Both the position numbers and the translations under genes were made by a program. The notes beneath the pieces were generated by a model. It had not been told where the DNA came from. It searched no databases and saw nothing but the letters and a program-made list of their open reading frames with translations. This document shows, one piece after another, positions 1 to 4,901 of a DNA stretch of 6,282 bases (its first letter is position 1; every line of letters starts with the position of its first letter). This DNA comes from an uncultured Microbacteriaceae bacterium (lineage in GTDB: Bacteria; Actinomycetota; Actinomycetes; Actinomycetales; Microbacteriaceae): NCBI GenBank assembly GCA_937896185.1, contig CALBMG010000152.1, forward strand, positions 1 to 6,282, read 5' to 3'.

Positions 1-45
1 ATCGGCCACCGCTTCGGGGACGTCTCGAATCTGAATTGCGACCAT
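1..45 (-). CDS. Putative FitA/VapB-type ribbon-helix-helix antitoxin, N-terminal fragment (cut by window edge)
   Basis: Only the first 15 codons are in the window, translating to MVAIQIRDVPEAVAD. The pattern of alternating hydrophobic and polar residues followed by IRDVP is typical of the N-terminal beta strand of FitA/VapB-type ribbon-helix-helix antitoxins, which dimerise through that strand, insert it into the DNA major groove and neutralise a PIN-domain ribonuclease usually encoded next to them. The start is the ATG at 43-45. Two other ATGs just upstream (47-49 and 51-53) open frames with no family resemblance. The start touches a perfect inverted repeat (46-63) and sits six bases after a good -10 box, which fits an autoregulated, leaderless gene. 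There is no Shine-Dalgarno sequence. The toxin would lie beyond the left edge and cannot be seen. With so few residues the family call is an inference; a different short DNA-binding protein is possible. Confidence 0.5.
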   Translation of the reverse strand, partial: MVAIQIRDVPEAVAD

Positions 46-63
46 GCATGCATTATTGCATGC
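46..63. promoter_or_regulatory. Inverted-repeat operator candidate
   Basis: The minus strand reads GCATGCA-ATAA-TGCATGC, a perfect 7-base inverted repeat with a 4-base AT-only spacer. It covers the -10 box of the putative antitoxin promoter and ends one base before the ATG. An inverted repeat in this position is the usual autorepression site of ribbon-helix-helix antitoxins. Assigning it to this protein is inference from position and symmetry. Confidence 0.55.
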
Positions 64-80
64 GCCACCGACACGGAAAA
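52..80 (-). promoter_or_regulatory. Predicted promoter for the putative antitoxin, leaderless layout
   Basis: On the minus strand a -35-like TTTTCC (75-80) is separated by 17 bases from a -10-like AATAAT (52-57). The -10 matches five of six bases of the TATAAT consensus, while the -35 is weak at three of six. The ATG begins seven bases after the -10, at the expected transcription start, so the mRNA would probably begin at or next to the A of AUG. Leaderless mRNAs are common in Actinomycetota. The -35 coincides with the T-tract of the upstream terminator. Confidence 0.5.
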
Positions 81-105
81 GGGCCGAGGCGTCAGCCCCA
101 GCCCT
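77..105 (-). terminator. Rho-independent terminator of the chaperone operon
   Basis: The minus strand can form an 11-pair stem closing a TGAC loop (91-94): 95-105 pairs with 80-90, with seven G-C pairs uninterrupted by bulges plus an A-T pair, a C-G pair at the loop and two G-U wobbles (100/85 and 98/87). The descending arm runs directly into TTTT (80-77). It lies 26 bases after the nitroreductase stop codon and before the next gene. The T-tract is short, but strong stems with short tails are normal at high GC. Confidence 0.7.
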
Positions 106-130
106 CGTCCGGTGAGTGTCCCGGGTGCGG

Positions 131-694
131 TTAGCGCACAACCTCGGCCAAGGGCTTGCGGGTGCGCGGTGCGACCTCGCGAGCGGCCAAGGGCTCGGGC
201 AGTTCGTCGGCTTCGGCACGAGGACCGACCGCCATCACGGAAACGATCTTCCACGGTTCCGCAATGCCCAACTTGTCCGCGATGACCGCAGCATCGAACC
301 CACCCATCTGGTGCACGAAATACCCGTCCGCGGTGGCCTGGACCGAGAAATGTGCAACGGCCTGACCCAGATCGTATTCGGCGAATTTGTTCGGGGTGCC
401 CTCGGCGTTTGCCGACTCGGCAAGGTTCACCACGAGAGCCGCCGCGCGGGGAGCCCATGCAGCGTTGTAACCGGCGAGGTTCTCAGCAATGACGTTGAAC
501 GTGTCATCGCCACGGTAACCGGCCACAAACAACCAGGGCTGCAGGTTGTTTGCCGACGGCGACCAACGAGCGGCCTCGAACGAGGCGGTCAGGTCGGCTG
601 CCGTGACGACGGCTTCCTGGTCGAACGAGCGCGGGCTCCAGCGGGTTGCCAGTGCGTCGACGATGGGTACCGAGGTCTCGGCAATGCGGCTCAT
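131..694 (-). CDS. Nitroreductase-family FMN oxidoreductase
   Basis: This is a 187-residue protein of the nitroreductase fold, cytosolic enzymes that bind FMN as homodimers and use NAD(P)H to reduce nitro compounds, quinones or other acceptors. The N-terminal RWSPRSF (18-24) is the expected FMN-phosphate-binding Arg/Ser segment. ARWSPSANNLQPW (42-54) is the second family signature, the HQMGGF region (128-133) lies near the flavin, and RKPLAEVV (169-176 region to the C-terminus) is the usual closing motif. The length is normal for a small single-domain member, and it resembles the TdsD-like group from memory. The start at 694 is preferred because AAGGAG precedes it by four bases; an in-frame ATG at 724, adding ten residues, has no ribosome binding site. 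The gene lies 33 bases after the clpB stop and before a terminator, so it is probably the last gene of the heat-shock operon. The physiological substrate cannot be deduced. A role in stress redox balance is inference. Confidence 0.9.
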   Translation of the reverse strand: MSRIAETSVPIVDALATRWSPRSFDQEAVVTAADLTASFEAARWSPSANNLQPWLFVAGYRGDDTFNVIAENLAGYNAAWAPRAAALVVNLAESANAEGTPNKFAEYDLGQAVAHFSVQATADGYFVHQMGGFDAAVIADKLGIAEPWKIVSVMAVGPRAEADELPEPLAAREVAPRTRKPLAEVVR

Positions 695-698
695 GGTG

Positions 699-704
699 CT
701 CCTT
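699..704 (-). promoter_or_regulatory. Ribosome binding site that sets the nitroreductase start
   Basis: AAGGAG on the minus strand lies four bases before the ATG at 692-694. The other in-frame ATG at 722-724 follows the clpB stop by only three bases and has no purine-rich site, so this element favours the 187-residue form over a 197-residue one. Confidence 0.75.
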
Positions 705-727
705 GAAAGGGTTGTGTTGTTCATGGT

Positions 728-2878
728 TTATGCGGCGGCGCCGACCGACAGCGATTCGCCGTCAGAGGCAACGTCAACCGCAACTGTTTCGCCGTCGCGA
801 ATATTCCCGGCGATCAAGGCTGTTGCCAGTCGGTCGTCGATTTCGTGCTGCATCAGTCGTCGCAACGGTCGTGCACCATATATCGGGTCGTAACCGCGTT
901 CGGCCAGCCACACTCGGGCGGCCGGGCTCACCGACAGCGCCAGTCGGCGTTCCGTGAGGCGCGCCTCGAGTCGATCGATGGTGATGTCGACAATCTGAGC
1001 GAGGTCGGACTGGCTGAGCGGTGAGAACACGACGATGTCGTCGAGTCGGTTGACGAACTCGGGCTTAAACGCCTGGCGGACCGTCTCGTTGACGGCGCGT
1101 TTCTTCGATTCCCAATCCATGTCGGGGTCGATCAAATAGTGCGAGCCAAGGTTCGAGGTCAGGATCAGGATTGTGTTCCGGAAGTCAACAGTGCGGCCCT
1201 GGCCGTCGGTCAGTCGGCCGTCGTCGAGCACCTGCAACAGAATGTCGAACACTTCGGGGTGCGCCTTTTCGACTTCGTCGAGCAGGATCACCGAGTAGGG
1301 CCTGCGGCGAACCGCCTCGGTCAATTGACCACCAGCCTCGTAACCGATGTAGCCGGGAGGGGCACCAATCAGTCGCGAAACCGAGTGCTTTTCCCCGTAT
1401 TCGCTCATGTCGATGCGCACCATTGAGCGCTCGTCGTCAAACAGGTAATCCGCCAAAGCCTTGGCCAGTTCGGTCTTGCCCACACCGGTGGGGCCGAGGA
1501 ACAGGAACGAACCGGTGGGTCGGTTGGGGTCCGAAATTCCCGCACGTGTGCGTCGCACGGCGTCGCTGACGGCGGCCACCGCATCGACCTGACCGACGAG
1601 TCGTTTGCCCAGTTCACGTTCCAGTCCGAGCAGTTTTTCGCTCTCGCCCTGAGTCAGGCGGTCCACGGGAACACCGGTCCACGCGGCCACGACGGCGGCA
1701 ATGTCGTCGTCGGTGACCTGGTCGTTGACCATGCGATCGCCGGACTGTTCGGCCGATTCCGCGACGACAATATTGTTTTCGATTCCGGGAATGGTCTCGT
1801 AATTCAGCTTTGCGGCCTTCTCGTAGTTCCCCTCACGCATGGCGCGGTCGAGTTCGATGCGGGCCTCGTTGAGTTTGGTCTTCAAGTCGCCGACGCCCTG
1901 CAGCGAAGCCTTCTCGGTGGCCCACCGCGCGTTCAGTGCATCCAATGCCGCACGCTTTTCGGCGAGATCGGCGCGCAGTTTGCCCAAGCGTTCGCGCGAG
2001 GCGTCGTCCTTTTCCTTCTTCAGGGCAAGTTCTTCGATCAGCAGTCGGTCAACGATGCGCTTCAGTTCGTCGATCTCTATAGGCGACGATTCGATTTCCA
2101 TCTTCAAACGACTCGCAGCCTCGTCGACAAGGTCGATCGCCTTGTCGGGCAGTTGACGGTTGGTGATGTACCGGTTCGACAGGGTCGCCGCGGCGACCAG
2201 TGCGCTGTCGGCGATCACAACTTTGTGGTGAGCTTCGTAACGTTCCTTCAGCCCGCGCAGAATTGCCACAGTGTCTTCGACGCTGGGCTCACCCACATAC
2301 ACCTGCTGGAATCGGCGCTCCAGTGCGGCATCCTTTTCGATAAATTCGCGGTACTCGTCCAGCGTGGTTGCACCGATCAGTCGCAGTTCGCCGCGCGCCA
2401 ACATGGGCTTCAACATGTTCGATGCCGCCACGCTGCCTTCGCCGCCGCCTGCCCCCATGAGGGTGTGGAGTTCGTCGATAAAAGTGATGACGCGGCCGTC
2501 AGAGTCGTTGATCTCCTGCAGAACCGCCTTCAATCGTTCCTCGAACTCACCCCGGTATTTCGCACCGGCCACGAGAGACGAAATGTCGAGCGAGATGAGG
2601 TCCTTGTCCTTCAACGAGTCGGGCACGTCACCCGACACAATGCGCTGCGCGAGGCCCTCGACGACGGCGGTCTTGCCCACACCGGGCTCACCGATCAGGA
2701 CGGGGTTGTTCTTGGTGCGACGAGTCAACACCTGAGTGATTCGACGGATTTCGGCATCACGCCCAATCACGGGGTCGAGTTTTCCGGTCTTTGCGATAGC
2801 GGTGAGGTTGACACCGTACTGCTCCAGAGCGGATTTGTTGTCTCCCTGGCTGGTGGGAGCGCCTTGCATGTTCGCCAT
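728..2878 (-). CDS. clpB: ClpB disaggregase (Hsp100), naturally lacking the N-terminal domain
   Basis: This 716-residue ATPase forms hexamers that thread aggregated proteins through a central pore, in cooperation with DnaK. NBD1 has Walker A GEPGVGKT (63-70), pore-loop Y108 in KYRGE, Walker B ITFIDE (131-136) and arginine fingers in ERRF (187-190). A complete coiled-coil middle domain follows (about 257-385), with Y360 in LNYETIP matching the DnaK-contacting tyrosine of E. coli ClpB (Y503). NBD2 has Walker A GPTGVGKT (462-469), pore loop GYIGY (509-513), Walker B ILLDE (531-535), sensor 1 TSN (574-576) and sensor 2 GARPLRR (668-674). No IGF/LGF-type ClpP-binding loop is seen, so the middle domain and NBD2 argue for ClpB rather than ClpA or ClpC. 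Usual ClpB is about 850-870 residues. The first 145 or so (Clp_N repeats) are absent and the protein starts near the internal initiation point of the E. coli short form. The start is supported by AAGGAG five bases upstream. It lies 41 bases after hspR and is probably HspR-controlled. Confidence 0.96.
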   Translation of the reverse strand: MANMQGAPTSQGDNKSALEQYGVNLTAIAKTGKLDPVIGRDAEIRRITQVLTRRTKNNPVLIGEPGVGKTAVVEGLAQRIVSGDVPDSLKDKDLISLDISSLVAGAKYRGEFEERLKAVLQEINDSDGRVITFIDELHTLMGAGGGEGSVAASNMLKPMLARGELRLIGATTLDEYREFIEKDAALERRFQQVYVGEPSVEDTVAILRGLKERYEAHHKVVIADSALVAAATLSNRYITNRQLPDKAIDLVDEAASRLKMEIESSPIEIDELKRIVDRLLIEELALKKEKDDASRERLGKLRADLAEKRAALDALNARWATEKASLQGVGDLKTKLNEARIELDRAMREGNYEKAAKLNYETIPGIENNIVVAESAEQSGDRMVNDQVTDDDIAAVVAAWTGVPVDRLTQGESEKLLGLERELGKRLVGQVDAVAAVSDAVRRTRAGISDPNRPTGSFLFLGPTGVGKTELAKALADYLFDDERSMVRIDMSEYGEKHSVSRLIGAPPGYIGYEAGGQLTEAVRRRPYSVILLDEVEKAHPEVFDILLQVLDDGRLTDGQGRTVDFRNTILILTSNLGSHYLIDPDMDWESKKRAVNETVRQAFKPEFVNRLDDIVVFSPLSQSDLAQIVDITIDRLEARLTERRLALSVSPAARVWLAERGYDPIYGARPLRRLMQHEIDDRLATALIAGNIRDGETVAVDVASDGESLSVGAAA

Positions 2879-2883
2879 GACTT

Positions 2884-2889
2884 CTCCTT
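2884..2889 (-). promoter_or_regulatory. Ribosome binding site that sets the short ClpB start
   Basis: AAGGAG on the minus strand, five bases before the ATG at 2876-2878, shows that the N-domain-less ClpB has its own strong initiation site. The upstream 41-base gap and the end of hspR leave no room for a Clp_N domain, so the short protein is not an annotation artefact. Confidence 0.85.
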
Positions 2890-2897
2890 ACTGTTGT

Positions 2898-2911
2898 GGC
2901 GTTGTGACGCC
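2898..2911. other. Small hairpin in the hspR-clpB gap
   Basis: The minus strand contains GGCGT-CACA-ACGCC, a perfect 5-pair stem with a 4-base loop, centred in the 41-base intercistronic gap and nine bases before the clpB ribosome binding site. There is no T-tract, so it is not a terminator. It could be a processing or stability element, or chance. Confidence 0.3.
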
Positions 2912-2919
2912 GGTGAGTG

Positions 2920-3339
2920 TTACCGCGACCAGGGAAATTCTTTCCACAGAACGACCTGGTTAGATTTTTTGATTCGAGTTCCGGCCTTGACGGATACGAC
3001 CTCGCCGCGGGATCCGGCGGCGAAAACTCGGTTGCCGGGTCGCATCAGCAGTTCGTCGGCGATGGCCGATTCCAGTTCACGCACACGCTGGGCGAGGAAC
3101 GTGACCTGGTTTTCCAGTTCGACGATTCGACGGATACCCTCGAGGTTGAGGCCCTCGGCGGACAGTCGCGAAATTTCACGCAACTGCACCACATCGCGCA
3201 TCGAATATCGACGTGACTGGCCGGCAGTGCGTTGGGGTGACACCAAACCCAGTCGGTCGTACTGACGCAGGGTCTGCGGGTGCATGCCGGCGAGTTCCGC
3301 GGCAGCGGCGATGGGGAAAATCGGGTCGTCTTCCGTCAT
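2920..3339 (-). CDS. hspR: HspR, MerR-family heat-shock repressor
   Basis: This 139-residue repressor binds HAIR inverted repeats upstream of dnaK-type operons with DnaK as co-repressor; when DnaK is occupied by unfolded proteins, repression is lifted. The winged helix-turn-helix occupies about residues 8-55, with the near-invariant HPQTLRQYDRLGLVSP (20-35) and GQSRRYS (40-46) of HspR proteins. LEGIRRIVELENQV (66-79) leads into a dimerising coiled coil to about residue 95. The C-terminal end retains the hydrophobic VVLWK stretch (129-133) seen at the tail of other HspR proteins, after a basic and glycine-containing region. Length is typical (about 125-150). The start ATG is preceded by GAGGGG at a 7-base spacing, and this site overlaps the dnaJ stop codon, so translation is probably coupled to dnaJ. 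Being within the operon it would control itself. No HAIR site is visible in the window; it is expected upstream of dnaK, outside the right edge. Confidence 0.95.
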   Translation of the reverse strand: MTEDDPIFPIAAAAELAGMHPQTLRQYDRLGLVSPQRTAGQSRRYSMRDVVQLREISRLSAEGLNLEGIRRIVELENQVTFLAQRVRELESAIADELLMRPGNRVFAAGSRGEVVSVKAGTRIKKSNQVVLWKEFPWSR

Positions 3340-3350
3340 CGTGCCACCCC

Positions 3351-4322
3351 TCAGCTGCTTGCCTTGGAATACAGGGCGTCGCGCGGGTTGCCCTCATCGA
3401 TGGTCTGGCTGAACTTTTCGATGAGCCCGCGAGCCGCCTCGGAAATGTGTTCGGGGGTGACGATCAGCAGTGTGGCGAGCAGGTCGCCCACACCGGATTT
3501 CGATTCGATGCCGCGGCCTTTGACACGCAAAACTCGGCCGCTGGGGGTTCCCGGTGCAACCTTGACCTTGACACGTTCGCCACCCAGGGTGGGCACTTCG
3601 ACCGTGGCACCCAATACCGCCTCGGAGATGGTGATGGGCAGATCGATGCGGATGTTGATGCCGTCACGGGCGAACACGGGGTGATCCGTGACCGACACTG
3701 TGAGCACCAGGTCGCCGGTGGGTCCACCAGTGTGGCTGCGTTCACCCTTGCCACGGACACGGATTTTTTGTTTGTCCGCGACACCGGCAGGCACTGCGAT
3801 GTGCAGCGGCTTCAGGCCGGTGCGGTCCACCGTGATTTCGCCGCCACGAGCTGCGGTGAGCAGGTCGATGGTGACTTCGGCGACGAGGTCGGCGCCCTTG
3901 CGTGGCGCCTGCTGGCCACGACCGCGACCCGCTCCGCCACCAAAAGGATTACCTCCGCCACCAAACAAACCACTAAACAGGTCGTCGGCACCGGGCTCGA
4001 AACGCATGCGCTGGCCACCAAACATGCCGCTGAATGCGTCCTCGAAACCGCCACCACCCGAACCGCCGGGAGCAAACCGTGCGCCCGAACCCATGGCCCG
4101 AACCTGGTCGTATTCCTGGCGGGTCGTGGGATCGGACAGCACCGAATACGCTTCGCTGATTTCCTTGAACTTGGCCTCGGCCACAGTGTCGCCGGGGTTC
4201 GAGTCGGGGTGATAGGTGCGCGCAAGCTTGCGGTACACCTTTTTCAGTTCGGCGTCAGAAACAGACTTCGAGACGCCCAAAATCGCGTAAAAGTCTTTAT
4301 CAAACCAGTCTTGACTCGCCAT
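3351..4322 (-). CDS. dnaJ: DnaJ-family co-chaperone without a zinc finger
   Basis: This 323-residue J-protein delivers unfolded substrates to DnaK and stimulates its ATPase. The J domain spans about residues 9-73 with the catalytic HPD at 38-40. A glycine/phenylalanine-rich linker follows (about 79-135, with repeated FGG units), then two C-terminal beta domains (about 141-215 and 216-305) and a short dimerisation tail. The four CxxCxGxG repeats that form the zinc finger of classical DnaJ are absent, and the protein contains no cysteine at all. Its architecture is therefore that of class B or CbpA-like J-proteins, although its place in the dnaK-grpE-dnaJ-hspR order is that of the main DnaJ. 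The start is supported by AGGAGG eight bases upstream. It follows grpE by 24 bases and precedes hspR by 11. A second, zinc-containing DnaJ (often next to hrcA in Actinomycetota) may be encoded elsewhere. Confidence 0.93.
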   Translation of the reverse strand: MASQDWFDKDFYAILGVSKSVSDAELKKVYRKLARTYHPDSNPGDTVAEAKFKEISEAYSVLSDPTTRQEYDQVRAMGSGARFAPGGSGGGGFEDAFSGMFGGQRMRFEPGADDLFSGLFGGGGNPFGGGAGRGRGQQAPRKGADLVAEVTIDLLTAARGGEITVDRTGLKPLHIAVPAGVADKQKIRVRGKGERSHTGGPTGDLVLTVSVTDHPVFARDGINIRIDLPITISEAVLGATVEVPTLGGERVKVKVAPGTPSGRVLRVKGRGIESKSGVGDLLATLLIVTPEHISEAARGLIEKFSQTIDEGNPRDALYSKASS

Positions 4323-4330
4323 CTGGCGTC

Positions 4331-4336
4331 CCTCCT
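4331..4336 (-). promoter_or_regulatory. Strong ribosome binding site of dnaJ
   Basis: AGGAGG on the minus strand, eight bases before the ATG at 4320-4322, is a full match to the anti-Shine-Dalgarno sequence. It is the strongest such site in the window, in contrast to grpE, which relies on overlap with dnaK. Confidence 0.8.
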
Positions 4337-4346
4337 CTCGTTTCTA

Positions 4347-4901
4347 CTAGTCCTGGGGTACCTGTACGGCAACCTTGGCGGGACGCAACAGGCGTTCGCC
4401 CAACACGTACCCGATCTCGACCACGTCGGCCACGGTTTCGCCCTCGGCACCCGCTGCGGGCAGACGCACGATGGCTTCGTGACGGTTGGGGTCAAACGCT
4501 TCGCCCTTTTCCCCGACAGAGGTCAGACCGAATCGTTCGAAACCGCTGCGGATTTTCTGCGACACGATTTCCAGTGGGCTGCCAGCAAGGTCACCGTGAG
4601 CTTCCGCGCGGTTCAGGTCATCGATTGCGGGCAGCAGTGCACGAATTACTTCGGCAATCACAGCGTCGCGGTTGGCCTGACGGTCACGTTCCACACGGTT
4701 GCGGAAGTTCGCCAATTCGGCTTCGGCTCGTGCAGCGCGGTCGCGATATTCCTCGACCAGGTTGCGTTCGACCTCGTCCAAGAGCGCCTCGAGTTGTTCC
4801 TCGGGGTTCTCGGTCCCAGCGTCAGCGGCCTGCGCCTCCGGCGAGGTGCCCTCCTCGGGCACCTCACCTTCGGTCGGCTCAGTATTCTCGTGGGCGGTCA
4901 T
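4347..4901 (-). CDS. grpE: GrpE, nucleotide exchange factor of DnaK
   Basis: GrpE dimers open the DnaK nucleotide site to release ADP, completing the chaperone cycle. The 184-residue protein starts with a disordered, glutamate-rich segment (about 1-35), continues into the long paired helix (about 36-95, including AELANFRNRVERDR) and the four-helix bundle, and ends in the beta-wing domain (about 122-180). Signature segments are FDPNRHEAI (136-144) and GYVLGERLLRPAKVAV (164-179), close to the family signature pattern. The ATG shares one base with the dnaK stop codon (TAATG), and no clear Shine-Dalgarno sequence lies in the end of dnaK beyond a weak GA-rich run, so translation is probably coupled to dnaK, keeping the two proteins in proportion. 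Size and layout are ordinary for Actinomycetota. Confidence 0.97.
   Translation of the reverse strand: MTAHENTEPTEGEVPEEGTSPEAQAADAGTENPEEQLEALLDEVERNLVEEYRDRAARAEAELANFRNRVERDRQANRDAVIAEVIRALLPAIDDLNRAEAHGDLAGSPLEIVSQKIRSGFERFGLTSVGEKGEAFDPNRHEAIVRLPAAGAEGETVADVVEIGYVLGERLLRPAKVAVQVPQD

Noticed and set aside
47..53. ATGs at 47-49 and 51-53 as starts of the left-edge gene
   Set aside because: They are in other frames and give sequences without family character, while the ATG at 43-45 gives the ribbon-helix-helix pattern and fits the promoter spacing.
116..706. Plus-strand open frame of 196 codons opposite the nitroreductase
   Set aside because: It mirrors the nitroreductase gene almost exactly, and the minus-strand product carries clear FMN-binding motifs, so the plus-strand frame is not coding.
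722..724. ATG as the start of the nitroreductase (197 residues)
   Set aside because: It lies three bases after the clpB stop with no Shine-Dalgarno sequence, and the extra ten residues (MNNTTLSRST) resemble nothing in the family. The ATG at 694 has AAGGAG and fits better, although reinitiation cannot be fully excluded.
2153..3265. Plus-strand open frame of 370 codons opposite clpB and hspR
   Set aside because: It is the reverse of conserved ClpB NBD1 and HspR coding sequence, with no family resemblance of its own. It is a shadow of codon bias.
3930..4080. Possible tandem repeat in the middle of dnaJ
   Set aside because: The recurring CCACCAAA-like units simply encode the FGG and GGG repeats of the glycine/phenylalanine linker, which is normal in J-proteins.
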